Below, in pieces: positions 7,716 through 15,562 of a stretch of DNA of 33,826 nucleotides; within the stretch, counting starts at the first letter, position 1; every line of letters starts with the position of its first letter. This DNA comes from Thermoplasmata archaeon (GTDB lineage Archaea > Thermoplasmatota > Thermoplasmata > Lutacidiplasmatales > UBA184). A program made the translations under genes and the position numbers. The notes beneath the pieces were generated by a model, which made no database searches, was not told the origin of the DNA, and was given only the letters and a program-made list of their open reading frames with translations. The stretch spans positions 1-33,826 of the forward strand of contig JASIEC010000029.1 in assembly GCA_030046135.1 (NCBI GenBank), given 5' to 3'.

Positions 7716-9524
7716 GTGGAGATCGCGGTTCTCGTCAAGGTCGTGCCGAACGCCGACTCGGTTCGCTACGACCGGCAGCGAAGGACCGTCGTGCGCGACG
7801 ACGCCGAGCTGTTCGTCAACCCGTTCGACCTCCGCGCGGTGGCGGTCGCCCTCCGGCTCCGTCGACCGGGCGAGACCGTGACGGTCCTGTCGCTAGGACC
7901 GCCTCAGGCCCGCCCCGTCCTTGCCTCGATGAAGGCGTCCGGGGTCGATCGCGTCCAGCTCGTCTCCGACCCCGGCCTCGCCGGCTCCGACGTTCTGGCG
8001 AGCGCCCGGGCGCTCGCGGCGGCCTTACGACGTCTTCGGGCCGGTCTCGTGCTCGCCGGCGCGCGGACGACCGACAGCGAGACCGCCCAAGTCCCTCCCG
8101 CGGTCGCCTCCCTCCTCGGCGTTCCGGTGGTGACGGAGGCCCGGTCGGTGGATCGGACCGGGGAGGAGCGGCTCGAAGCGACGGTCGACACGCCGACCGG
8201 ATGGGCGAAGGTCGGGGTCGGCCTGCCCGCGGTCGTCAGCGTGGGAGAAAAGATCTCGAAACCGGTCCGACCGGACCCCGAGGCGGGTCCGGGATCGGCC
8301 GACTCGTCGGTCGAGCTCGCGGATCTCGTCGGTCTGGGGATCGATCCGGGCTCCGTCGGAGCTCCCGGTTCCCCGACGGTCGTCGTCCGGGTCGAGGAGG
8401 CGGCCCCGACCCGGACCCCGATCCTGTTCGCCGAGGGATCGGTGGGGGATCGTGTCGAGGGGGCGGTGCGGGCCCTCTCGCTCCGCCTCGGCGGCTCGAG
8501 GAGCGAGGCGGGGCCGATCCCTCCGGCGCCCGCCGTCCTCCGGGACGACGAGGAGGTCGCCGTGCTCGTCTCGGAGCGCCACGGCCGGCTCGATCCGGAA
8601 TCCCTCCCCGTCCTCGGTCAGATCCGTCGGCTCGCGCCCCTCTGGCCCTCCGCTGTGTGGATCGGGGGCCCGCCGGGAGCCGAGGATTCGGCTCGGATCT
8701 CGTCGGGCGGCGCGATGAGGGGCTACCACCTCGCTACGTCGCCCGGTGCCGTGGACTCCGAGGTCGGGGCGGCGTCGCTCGCGGGGCTCCTCGACCAGCG
8801 ACCTCGGCTCGCGGCCGTCACGGTCCTCTCCGAGCCGTTCGGACGGGAGGTCGCCGGCCGGCTCACCGCCCGTCGGGGCCTCGGGCTCGTCGCCGACGCC
8901 GTGGAGCTGCGGCGATCTCCGGACGGGGAGCTGCTCTGGGAGAAGCCGTCGTTCGGGGGCCGGACGATGGCGACGATCCTCTCGCGAACGAGGCCCAGCG
9001 TCGCGACCGTACGTCCGGGGCACGCCGTCCCCGCGGTACCCGCGGCCGACGCCCCGCAACTTCGCTGGACGGAGATTTCGGGGGCCTTCGGCCCGGGGAG
9101 AGTCACCGTCTTGGCCGAGGGCGACGAGGTCGCTCGGACGGCCGAGCTCGAGCGCAAGGAGGTGCTCGTCTCGGTCGGCATGGGAGTCGGCGGACCCGAG
9201 GGACTGGCCGCCCTGCGTCCGGCCGCGGACCGCTGGGGCGCGGGCGTCGTCGCGACGCGGCGGGTCGTCGACGCAGGGTGGCTCCCTCCCCACCTCCAGG
9301 TCGGTCTGACCGGCCGGGCGATCGCCCCTCGCCTCGTCATCCTCCTCGGCGTCCGCGGGACCTCCAACCACATGATCGGCTGGAAGAGGGCGGGGGCCCT
9401 CCTCGGGGTCAATCCGGACCCCGCCGCGCCGTTGTTCCGGGACGTCGACGTCGGCATCGTCGGGACGATCGAGGAGGTCGTCCCGCTCCTCGAGGAGCCC
9501 CTCGCCCGGCTGCTACGGGGCTGA
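7716..9524 (+). CDS. etfBA: Electron transfer flavoprotein, EtfB-EtfA fusion
   Basis: A 602-residue fusion of both ETF subunits. Residues 1 to about 250 are the beta part (IAVLVKVVPNADSVRYD, VNPFDLRAVAVAL, LVLAGARTTDSETAQVPP); about 285-602 are the alpha part. The FAD-binding C-terminus has RRVVDAGW near residue 515, GLTGR at 530-534 where many ETFs have GQTGK, GTSNH at 548-552 and NPDPAAPLF. Fused ETFs are known in Sulfolobales and Thermoplasmata. The protein should carry electrons from acyl-CoA or other flavin dehydrogenases to an ETF:quinone oxidoreductase; neither is in the window, so the donor is unknown. Start GTG at 7716 with a strong ribosome binding site. The 3' end overlaps the convergent small Pcc1-like gene by 12 bases. 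Confidence 0.9.
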   Translation: MEIAVLVKVVPNADSVRYDRQRRTVVRDDAELFVNPFDLRAVAVALRLRRPGETVTVLSLGPPQARPVLASMKASGVDRVQLVSDPGLAGSDVLASARALAAALRRLRAGLVLAGARTTDSETAQVPPAVASLLGVPVVTEARSVDRTGEERLEATVDTPTGWAKVGVGLPAVVSVGEKISKPVRPDPEAGPGSADSSVELADLVGLGIDPGSVGAPGSPTVVVRVEEAAPTRTPILFAEGSVGDRVEGAVRALSLRLGGSRSEAGPIPPAPAVLRDDEEVAVLVSERHGRLDPESLPVLGQIRRLAPLWPSAVWIGGPPGAEDSARISSGGAMRGYHLATSPGAVDSEVGAASLAGLLDQRPRLAAVTVLSEPFGREVAGRLTARRGLGLVADAVELRRSPDGELLWEKPSFGGRTMATILSRTRPSVATVRPGHAVPAVPAADAPQLRWTEISGAFGPGRVTVLAEGDEVARTAELERKEVLVSVGMGVGGPEGLAALRPAADRWGAGVVATRRVVDAGWLPPHLQVGLTGRAIAPRLVILLGVRGTSNHMIGWKRAGALLGVNPDPAAPLFRDVDVGIVGTIEEVVPLLEEPLARLLRG

Positions 9525-9722
9525 GGCGCTCCCGCGGGCGGAGGCGAGGAGCTCGTCGAGCAGGGCTCGAGCGTCCGCGGCCGAGGGGGAGCGGAGCCGG
9601 AGCTCCACGGTCCGGCCGGCGAGGCGCATCGACGCTCCCGGCGGGATCCGCGAGCGAACGGCGTCGCGCAGGCGCCGGGCCGCCTCGGGCGAGGGGAGCT
9701 CCCCGCGCACGCGGACGGTCAG
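9513..9722 (-). CDS. Small Pcc1-like protein (possible KEOPS subunit), non-standard start
   Basis: About 69 residues with a beta-alpha-beta-beta-alpha pattern: TVRVRGELP, a helix ARRLRDAVRSRI, MRLAGRTVELRLRS, then a helix ADARALLDELLASA. Length and pattern fit Pcc1, the KEOPS dimer subunit used to make t6A in tRNA, but no invariant motif allows a firm call. No ATG, GTG or TTG precedes the first strand in this frame. The CTG at 9722 overlaps the DUF1028 stop codon as CTGA, resembling the coupled ATGA/GTGA junctions seen elsewhere here; the next option, GTG at 9710, would cut most of the first strand. It closes the ferredoxin-to-DUF1028 run of genes and overlaps the ETF gene by 12 bases on the opposite strand. 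Confidence 0.55.
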   Translation of the reverse strand: MTVRVRGELPSPEAARRLRDAVRSRIPPGASMRLAGRTVELRLRSPSAADARALLDELLASARGSASAP

Positions 9723-10720
9723 GAGGACCGTCCGGGCGCCCCCTCGTCGCTCTCCGATCGTCCCCCTCCCCCCCGGGCCGCGCCGGGGCCCCGCTCGAGC
9801 GCGCCGGGCACGATCGGCGCCGTGCGGGTCCTCCGGTCGGTCTCGGCGGACGCGCGCTCGCGGAGGTACCCCACGATCGACGGCCAGACCGTCCCGTCGT
9901 CGCGCTGCTTGTTCTCGAAGTTGTGCTCGGCGATGAACCGGGAGAACGCGGCCTGGCTCGTGTCGTCCCACCGCCCGGTGAGCCGGCCGGTGTAGTAGCC
10001 GAGGACCGAGAGGTCGTGCTGCAGCGCCGCGGCGACGTCCCCCGCGATCGGCACGAGGGTGCGGGGGTCCTCGCGGGAGAGCATCGTGAGGTCGTAGAGC
10101 CGGAAGATCCGCTTCAGCTCCTCGATCGGGTGGGGGTGGTCGTCGACGCGCACGTCGACCCAGCGGTCGGTCGTCCCGCCGTAGCCGCCCCCCGCGCGCG
10201 CCGCGAGGAGGGCCGCCGACTGCATCCCCCGCCGGTCCCCGCCCTCCCGCTGGCCGGCGGCGAGCGCGGCGAGGAGACGGTCGAGGAGGTCCCCCGTCGA
10301 CGCCTCGTACGTCCGGGCCATCGCGCGGACGACCTCGGCCCCGAAGAGGATGTTCCCCTGGCAGGCGAACCCCTCGCCGACCTCGTGGCCCGCCCAGGCG
10401 AGGCACTTCGAGCCCGTGAACGACGCGGCCCGGCCGCGCGCATCGACGACCCCCAGCTGGCGCTCGTCCCGGCCGGGATCGGCGGCGATGAGCTTCCGGA
10501 CGACCTCCTCCGCCCCGAGGCCCGAGCGCAGCAGCCGGAGCCCTTCGGGGCCGTACGAGGCGTTCGCGAGCGCCTGGGTCGCGACCGCGCCGACCTCGGC
10601 TTCCGCGAACGGGACGACCGAGCCGACCGCGAGGAACTTCGACTGGACCGCGACGCCCCACGCCGGGATCGCGGGGTCGTGGGCGACGATCGAGAACGTT
10701 CCGAACCGGGGGAGCGCCAT
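9719..10720 (-). CDS. DUF1028 protein with C-terminal peptidoglycan-binding-like domain
   Basis: A 333-residue protein. It begins with FGTFSIVAHDPAIPAWGVAVQS, the DUF1028 family start, followed by VGAVATQALANASYGPEGL, GSKCLAWAGHEVGEGFACQGN and the Gly-rich RAGGGYGGTTDRWVDVRVDDH. Residues from about 240 on (AALQHDLSVLGYYTGRLTG, YLRERA) look like the small helical peptidoglycan-binding-like domain often attached to DUF1028. The family is of unknown function and is thought to be related to Ntn hydrolases. There is no signal peptide. The last 30 or so residues are a low-complexity Gly/Arg/Ser tail. Start ATG at 10720, 27 bases after CTTAAC (leaderless). It overlaps the small gene downstream. Confidence 0.85.
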   Translation of the reverse strand: MALPRFGTFSIVAHDPAIPAWGVAVQSKFLAVGSVVPFAEAEVGAVATQALANASYGPEGLRLLRSGLGAEEVVRKLIAADPGRDERQLGVVDARGRAASFTGSKCLAWAGHEVGEGFACQGNILFGAEVVRAMARTYEASTGDLLDRLLAALAAGQREGGDRRGMQSAALLAARAGGGYGGTTDRWVDVRVDDHPHPIEELKRIFRLYDLTMLSREDPRTLVPIAGDVAAALQHDLSVLGYYTGRLTGRWDDTSQAAFSRFIAEHNFENKQRDDGTVWPSIVGYLRERASAETDRRTRTAPIVPGALERGPGAARGGGGRSESDEGAPGRSS

Positions 10721-10744
10721 CGTCCCGGGCACCCCGGGCGGCTC

Positions 10745-10750
10745 GTTAAG
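10745..10750 (-). promoter_or_regulatory. TATA-like box (CTTAAC) of the DUF1028 gene
   Basis: The minus-strand hexamer is centred 27.5 bases upstream of the ATG at 10720 in the short gap after the preceding gene. It suggests that DUF1028 and the small downstream gene have their own leaderless promoter. Confidence 0.45.
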
Positions 10751-10776
10751 CTGACGGAGGGAGCGGGCGGCGCCCC

Positions 10777-11415
10777 TCAGGCCTCGCCGGTCTCCTCGGC
10801 CGGCGCGGGCGGCGGGGCCCGGCTCGCGGCCGCCTTCGGCCGCGGGAGCTTCGGCCCGAGACGTTCCCAGACCGCGTCGATCCCGGCGGCGGCGTCGGGG
10901 AGCGGGACCCCCGCGGCGAGCGCCGCGCGGGACCGCTCGACCTCCGCCGGGAGCCCGTCCGGGTCGATCCCGTGGGCCTGAGCCCAGGCGACGCAGCCGG
11001 CCGCGAGCTCCACCTGGTCCTCGAGCGCCCGCCGGGACCGGCGCCGGTCCCGCTCGTCGGCGGGGAGGGCGTGGTCGGGGTCCCAGTGCGGCGGCACCGG
11101 CGCCGGGATCGCGACCCGGAGCCGGCGGTACGGCTCGGCGAGCGAGGGCCAGCGGGGTTCGGCGAAGCGGATGGCGAGGAGATCGAGCGCCCCGCTCGCC
11201 CCGGCGAAGTCGCCCGCGCGGAAGGCGGCCTCGGCCTTCTCGAACGGCCCGAGGAGCTCGGGGGGCGTGGAGCCCTTCCAGCTCTCCTGGAGGAGGGCGA
11301 CGTGCGACGGGACGAGACGCCGGAGGATCTTCCTCTCGGGAGGCTCGGGGGCGGGGGCCGCGGGCGGAGCCGGGGCCGCCGTCGGCTCCGGGGGTCGGTT
11401 CGGCGCGCCGGGCAT
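10777..11415 (-). CDS. Unrecognised helical protein with Pro/Ala-rich N-terminus
   Basis: I do not recognise this 212-residue protein. Residues 1-27 are a Pro/Ala/Glu low-complexity segment, likely disordered. The middle is helical and rich in Ala, Glu and Arg, with FEKAEAAFRAGDFAGASGALD (in two adjoining helices) resembling a tetratricopeptide-like unit, then PHWDPDHALPADERDRRRSRRA and a last amphipathic helix; the tail from about 190 is again Pro/Ala-rich. No membrane segment, signal peptide or cysteine cluster is seen. The ATG at 11415 lies 18 bases after the stop of geranylgeranyl reductase, so the two are probably co-transcribed. That context hints at a membrane-lipid or redox link, but this is only positional. 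Codon use matches its neighbours. Confidence 0.65.
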   Translation of the reverse strand: MPGAPNRPPEPTAAPAPPAAPAPEPPERKILRRLVPSHVALLQESWKGSTPPELLGPFEKAEAAFRAGDFAGASGALDLLAIRFAEPRWPSLAEPYRRLRVAIPAPVPPHWDPDHALPADERDRRRSRRALEDQVELAAGCVAWAQAHGIDPDGLPAEVERSRAALAAGVPLPDAAAGIDAVWERLGPKLPRPKAAASRAPPPAPAEETGEA

Positions 11416-11433
11416 CGGGTCGGGGAGCGGCGG

Positions 11434-12624
11434 CTACAGGAACGCCGCGAACTCCTTCGTCACTTCCGGGTACTTCGCCTGGACCGCCCGGAGGATGTTG
11501 TGGACGTTGAGCTTCTCGAGGCGCACCCCGGCGAGGGCGTCGACGATCTTGTCGAACGTCTCGTCGCTCAGGGTGACGAGCTTCTCCTTCGCGAGCCAGT
11601 TGCGGTAGAGCTTCTCCTCGAGCCGGGCGCGCCACCCCTTCTCGTACTTCTGGAGGAACTCCTTCGAGACGTCCCCGGACGCCACGGCCTCCGCCGCGAC
11701 CTCCCCGCAGATCTTCCCCGCGAGGCAGCCGTTGGCGATGCCGCCCCCGGTGAGGGGGTCGATCATCCGGGCCGCGTCGCCGACGAGCATGATCCCGTCC
11801 GCCACCGTCTGCTTGAGCGGCGGCGAGATCGAGACGCCGCCCCCCACCATGTCGATCTTCTTCCCCTTCGCGTAGCCGGGGTGGTGGTCGATCCAGCGGT
11901 CGAGGTACGTCCGCGCGTCGGCGAGGTTCTTCACCTGGCTCACCTGGACCCCGATGCCGACGTTCGCGAGCCCCTCCCCCTTCGGGAACACCCAGACGTA
12001 TCCCCCCGGGGCGACCTTGCCCAGGTAGAAGTCGCAGTAGCGAACGTCCGAGTCGACGTTCGTCATGCGGTACTGAAGGCAGGTGTCCATGTCCCGGAGC
12101 GCGAGGTTCGTGGGGATCCCGGCCCACCGGCCGACCTGGCTCTCGAAGCCGTCCGCCGCGACGGTGATCGGGGCCCGGATCTCGGAGACCTCCCCGAACT
12201 GCTTGACCTTCGCGCCGACGACCCGGGAGCCTTCCCGGAGCAGCCCGACCGCGGCGGTCTTCAGGCGGACCTCGACGCCCGCGTTCGCCGCGTCGATCGC
12301 GAGCTGCTTGTCGAAGCCGTCGCGCTCGACGACGTAGCCGACCTCGTTGCCGGCGTGCTTCTCGTTGATCTCGAAGACCTTCTCGCTCGGCGAGTAGATC
12401 CGCGCCCCCTCGACCTCGACGTTGATCCAGCGGCCGGGGGCGATGCCGACCTCGCGGAGCCACTCCTTGCTCATCCCCTCGCCGCACCGGACGGGGCTCC
12501 CGATCTCCTGGCGCTTCTCGATCATGAGGACGTTCGCGCCCTGCTTCGCGGCCCACTTGGCCGTCATGCTGCCCGCGGGCCCGGCGCCGACGACGAGCAC
12601 GTCCGGCCGGAGGTTCGACGCCAT
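11434..12624 (-). CDS. Geranylgeranyl reductase family FAD protein (archaeal lipid saturation)
   Basis: A 396-residue FAD enzyme of the geranylgeranyl reductase family, which reduces the double bonds of digeranylgeranylglycerophospholipid to give saturated archaeal membrane chains. The N-terminal dinucleotide motif is VLVVGAGPAGSMTAKWAA, followed by MIEKRQEIGSPVRCGEGM containing the family's conserved Cys. The second FAD motif is IMLVGDAARMIDPLTGGGI. Length is typical for the archaeal family. Start ATG at 12624, 17 bases after the ferredoxin stop, so the two form an operon. That placement fits reports that some archaeal members take electrons from ferredoxin. Chain specificity is not determinable. 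A general FAD-dependent oxidoreductase is the less likely alternative. Confidence 0.92.
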   Translation of the reverse strand: MASNLRPDVLVVGAGPAGSMTAKWAAKQGANVLMIEKRQEIGSPVRCGEGMSKEWLREVGIAPGRWINVEVEGARIYSPSEKVFEINEKHAGNEVGYVVERDGFDKQLAIDAANAGVEVRLKTAAVGLLREGSRVVGAKVKQFGEVSEIRAPITVAADGFESQVGRWAGIPTNLALRDMDTCLQYRMTNVDSDVRYCDFYLGKVAPGGYVWVFPKGEGLANVGIGVQVSQVKNLADARTYLDRWIDHHPGYAKGKKIDMVGGGVSISPPLKQTVADGIMLVGDAARMIDPLTGGGIANGCLAGKICGEVAAEAVASGDVSKEFLQKYEKGWRARLEEKLYRNWLAKEKLVTLSDETFDKIVDALAGVRLEKLNVHNILRAVQAKYPEVTKEFAAFL

Positions 12625-12641
12625 CGCGTCCCGCGCGGAGC

Positions 12642-12833
12642 TCACCCGATCTCGATCGCGCCGACCGGGCAGGCCTTGACGCAGATCTCGCACCGGGTGC
12701 AAATCCCCTCGTCGAAGGTGATCCGCGTCTCGTCCAGGTAGATGCAGTTGAGCGGGCAGATCCCGACGCACGCCCCGCAGTAGATGCAGAGCTGCCCCGA
12801 CGACTCGATGTGGAGGCTCTTCTTGTTCGCCAC
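12642..12833 (-). CDS. Two-cluster [4Fe-4S] ferredoxin
   Basis: A 63-residue ferredoxin. C16, C19, C22 and C26 form the first CxxCxxCxxxCP motif and C45, C48, C51 and C55 the second, giving two [4Fe-4S] clusters; C30 is an extra cysteine. It starts at GTG 12833, preceded by a GGAGG ribosome binding site and, about 40 bases upstream, TTTAAT. It lies directly before the geranylgeranyl reductase, so it is a good candidate for that enzyme's electron donor. This partnership is inferred from the operon and from known ferredoxin use by related archaeal reductases. It could also serve other enzymes. Nothing in the sequence looks truncated. Confidence 0.92.
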   Translation of the reverse strand: MANKKSLHIESSGQLCIYCGACVGICPLNCIYLDETRITFDEGICTRCEICVKACPVGAIEIG

Positions 12834-12870
12834 CGTCGCCTCCCCTCCCCGACACCGGGCCGAGCGCGCT

Positions 12871-12876
12871 ATTAAA
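12871..12876 (-). promoter_or_regulatory. TATA-like box (TTTAAT) of the ferredoxin-reductase operon
   Basis: CCTTTAATAG on the minus strand sits in the 45-base gap after trxB and predicts a start of transcription near 12847. This leaves a leader of about 14 bases that contains the GGAGG ribosome binding site. It marks ferredoxin and geranylgeranyl reductase as a unit apart from trxB. Confidence 0.5.
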
Positions 12877-12878
12877 GG

Positions 12879-13847
12879 CTAGCGAGCGAGTCGCGGCGCC
12901 TCGGCGGGCGGGGGCTCCTCCGCGAGCCATCGCTCGGCGTCGATCGCGGCCATGCACCCGTCGCCCGCGGCCGTGACCGCCTGGCGGTACCGCCGGTCGT
13001 GGACGTCGCCCGCGGCGAAGACCCCGTCGACGCTCGTCCGGGTCCCCTCCCGGACCTTGACGTACCCCTGCGGGTCGAGCTCGAGCGCCCCCCGGAACAC
13101 CTCGGTCGCGGGGACGTGGCCGATCGCGACGAAGAGGCCCCCCGCCGCGACGTCCCGGCTCTCGCCCGTCCGAGGGTTCCGGAGCCGCACCCCCTCCACC
13201 TTCTCGCGCCCCAGGACCTCGGCGACCTCGGCATCGTAGACGATCGAGATCTTCGGATGCCGCTTCGCCCGCTCCTGCATCACCGTGCTCGCCCGGAGCC
13301 GGTCGCGCCGGTGGACGATCGTGACGTGGCTCGCGAAGTTGGTGAGGAACAGCGCCTCCTCCATCGCGGTGTCCCCGCCGCCGACGACGACGAGCTCCTG
13401 GCCCTTGAAGAAGAACCCGTCGCACGTCGCGCAGGCGCTGATCCCGTGCCCCACGAGGCGCTGCTCGGACGGGAGGCCGAGCCACCGGGCGTTCGCGCCG
13501 GTCGCCACGATCACCGCGCGGGCCCGGATCGAGCCGTGCGTCCCGGTCTCGAGCCGGAACGGGCGGCGCGAGAAGTCGACGCGGTTCACGTAGTCGTCCA
13601 AGAACTCGGCCCCGAACTTCGCCGCCTGGCGCCTCAGGAGGTCGACGAGCTCGGGCCCCTGGACCCCGTCGGGGAACCCCGGGAAGTTCTCGACGTCCGT
13701 GGTGATCGTCAGCTGGCCCCCCGGGGGGATCCCCGTGATGACGAGCGGCCGGAGCTCGGCGCGGGCCGAGTAGAGGGCGGCGGTGAGGCCCGCCGGCCCG
13801 CTGCCGATCACGGCGAGCGCGACCTCGCGGGACGGGGCGTCGGGCAT
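12879..13847 (-). CDS. trxB: Thioredoxin reductase
   Basis: A 322-residue FAD/NAD(P) enzyme that reduces thioredoxin. The first Rossmann motif is LAVIGSGPAGLTAALYSAR at residues 11-29; GGQLTITTDVENFPGFP follows. The redox pair is C139-A-T-C142. The second nucleotide motif VVVGGGDTAMEEALFLTNFA is followed by VHRRDRLRAS, the HRRxxxR pattern tied to NADPH binding, so this enzyme may use NADPH, unlike some Thermoplasma relatives that lack it. The last FAD contact is GVFAAGDVHDRRYRQAVTAAG. Length is normal. ATG at 13847 lies 27 bases after TTTAAC, so it is probably leaderless and independently transcribed. A ferredoxin- or flavin-dependent member is the alternative. Confidence 0.94.
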   Translation of the reverse strand: MPDAPSREVALAVIGSGPAGLTAALYSARAELRPLVITGIPPGGQLTITTDVENFPGFPDGVQGPELVDLLRRQAAKFGAEFLDDYVNRVDFSRRPFRLETGTHGSIRARAVIVATGANARWLGLPSEQRLVGHGISACATCDGFFFKGQELVVVGGGDTAMEEALFLTNFASHVTIVHRRDRLRASTVMQERAKRHPKISIVYDAEVAEVLGREKVEGVRLRNPRTGESRDVAAGGLFVAIGHVPATEVFRGALELDPQGYVKVREGTRTSVDGVFAAGDVHDRRYRQAVTAAGDGCMAAIDAERWLAEEPPPAEAPRLAR

Positions 13848-13871
13848 CGGGGGACCGAACGTCGGCTCCGG

Positions 13872-13877
13872 GTTAAA
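13872..13877 (-). promoter_or_regulatory. TATA-like box (TTTAAC) of trxB
   Basis: CGCTTTAACC on the minus strand is centred 27.5 bases before the trxB ATG, in the 69-base gap following the flavin reductase gene. It implies a separate leaderless transcript. Confidence 0.5.
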
Positions 13878-13916
13878 GCGCCCGCCTCCCCCCGGGGCGC
13901 GGGCCGCGCGACGCGG

Positions 13917-14453
13917 CTACGGCCGGGAGGCTGGCAGCCGTAGACGCTCGTCCGCCTCCCGGGAGGCGTACCCCGAGCGGAAGAAGAGAAGGGGGGCCTC
14001 GTCGGCCCCGAGCTCGATCCGGACGACCTCGCCGACCAGGAGCCGGTGGTCGAACGCGGGCGTCGCCGAGACGAGCCGGCACTCCACGGTCCCGAGGGTC
14101 CCGTCGAGGAGCGGGGCCCCGGTGACGCCCCGGTGGACGGGGAGGCCCCGGAACTTCTCCTCCGACGGCACCGCGCGGGCGAACCGCTCGCTGAGCTCCT
14201 GCTGGCGGTGCGACAGGAGGTTCACGGCGAACGCCCGGCTCCGCTCGACGACCGGCAGGGTGTCGACATCCCGGTGGAGGCTCACGAGGAGGGACGGGGG
14301 CTCGAGCGAGACCGAGAGCATCGCGTTGACGGTGAGCCCCGCGTCCCCGTCGGGCCCGCGGGCGGTGACGACCGAGACCCCCGTCGCCCACCGGGCCATC
14401 GCCCGCCGGAACTCGCCGGCCCCGGGGGGCCGGTCGCTCGGGGCCCCGCTCAC
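13917..14453 (-). CDS. Flavin reductase-like FMN-binding protein
   Basis: A 178-residue split-barrel flavin reductase-like protein. FRRAMARWATGVSVVTARG is the family start, LTVNAMLSVSLEPPSLLVSL and AFAVNLLSHRQQELSERFA the flavin-binding core, and LVGEVVRIELG lies near the end. Such proteins use NAD(P)H to reduce FMN or FAD for monooxygenases, or act as FMN-containing redox proteins. No monooxygenase is in the window. The GTG start overlaps the stop of the ABC permease gene (GTGA), so it is the third gene of an exporter operon. The ORF extends upstream through the permease gene, but homology begins shortly after this GTG. Its link to the exporter is unclear. Confidence 0.85.
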   Translation of the reverse strand: MSGAPSDRPPGAGEFRRAMARWATGVSVVTARGPDGDAGLTVNAMLSVSLEPPSLLVSLHRDVDTLPVVERSRAFAVNLLSHRQQELSERFARAVPSEEKFRGLPVHRGVTGAPLLDGTLGTVECRLVSATPAFDHRLLVGEVVRIELGADEAPLLFFRSGYASREADERLRLPASRP

Positions 14454-15562
14454 TCGTCCCGCCACCGGAACAGCCGCACCGCGAGCAGGAACGTGACGAC
14501 CGACGCGACGAGCACGATCGCGAGGTCGGTGAGCGCCCGGGTCGTGTTCGAGAACAGCATCACCTGGTTCATGCCGTCGATCACGTAGTAGAGCGGGAGG
14601 AGGTGCGCGACCGTCTGGAGCCCCGGCGGGAAGCTCGAGACGGTGAAGAACGTCCCCGACAGGAACATCATCGGGAAGGTGAGGACGTTCCCGATGAGGG
14701 CCGCGGTCTCGGGGGTCTTCGAGACCGACCCGCAGAGCATCCCGAGGGAGACGAAGAAGAACGGGCCCACGACGAGGAACGGCACGAGCCCGAGGTTGAG
14801 CTTGACGTGCGCCGAGAAGACCCCGGCCCCGAAGCCGATGACGATCGCCGCCGAGACGAACGTGAGGAGGACGTACCAGACGATCCGGGCCGAGAGCCAC
14901 TCGCCGCGGGTGAGCGGAGTGAGCGACAGCTCCCGGAAGATCCCCTCCTTCCGGTACGTCGAGGAGATGTCGACGAGCGAGAACATCGGGCTCGTCAGGA
15001 TCGAGAAGCCGATCAGCCCCGGGATGAGGTAGTCGATCGTCGAGTACGACGGGCTCCCCACCTGCGAGGTCAGGACCCCCACGACCGGGGTACAGGTCCC
15101 GCCGTGGCAGGCGGCCTCGAGATTGAACTGGCTCACGACCCCGTTCACCGCCCCGAGGACCTCGCCGCTGGAGGCGGCGTCCTGAGGGTCCGTGTAGACC
15201 GTGACGTTCACCGGATGCCCGGCCGAGTAGTTCGCCCCGAACCCGTCCGGGATGACGAGGCCGACCGGGTCGTCGTGGTCGCCGAGCCAGGCGCCGAACG
15301 ACGCCGCGGAGACGTTGACCGTGGCGACCTTCACGACCGTCGTGTTGTTGAGCGCGGAGAGGAACGCGACGCTCGTCGGCGAGCCGTGGTCGTCGTTGAC
15401 GACGTAGAGGGTCGTCGTCCCGGTCCCGATCGTGGAGAAGATGAGGCCGAAGAGCCCGATCAGGATGATCGGGAAGATCAGGGAGAAGAACAGGGCGATC
15501 GGGTTGCGGGTGTACGTCCGGTACACGACGGCGAGGTCCGCGCCGATGCGGCGGCCGTTCAC
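14450..15562 (-). CDS. ABC-2 type exporter permease
   Basis: A 370-residue membrane protein of the ABC-2 permease family. It has one N-terminal transmembrane segment (ALFFSLIFPIILIGLFGLIF, residues about 23-42), an outside domain of about 150 residues rich in Asn-x-Ser/Thr sites with two cysteines, then five hydrophobic segments ending in AIVLVASVVTFLLAVRLF. YRKEGIFRELSLTPL before the second segment is the typical coupling region. It would form the channel of an exporter driven by the ATPase upstream, moving a drug, lipid or polymer; the substrate is unknown. The GTG start at 15562 overlaps the ATPase stop (GTGA) and its own stop overlaps the flavin reductase start. Confidence 0.92.
   Translation of the reverse strand: MNGRRIGADLAVVYRTYTRNPIALFFSLIFPIILIGLFGLIFSTIGTGTTTLYVVNDDHGSPTSVAFLSALNNTTVVKVATVNVSAASFGAWLGDHDDPVGLVIPDGFGANYSAGHPVNVTVYTDPQDAASSGEVLGAVNGVVSQFNLEAACHGGTCTPVVGVLTSQVGSPSYSTIDYLIPGLIGFSILTSPMFSLVDISSTYRKEGIFRELSLTPLTRGEWLSARIVWYVLLTFVSAAIVIGFGAGVFSAHVKLNLGLVPFLVVGPFFFVSLGMLCGSVSKTPETAALIGNVLTFPMMFLSGTFFTVSSFPPGLQTVAHLLPLYYVIDGMNQVMLFSNTTRALTDLAIVLVASVVTFLLAVRLFRWRDE

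Noticed and set aside
8025..12741. Long frames across the ETF, DUF1028 and reductase genes on the other strands
   Set aside because: Composition is low-complexity Arg/Gly/Pro and no family motif is seen; the real genes explain the region.
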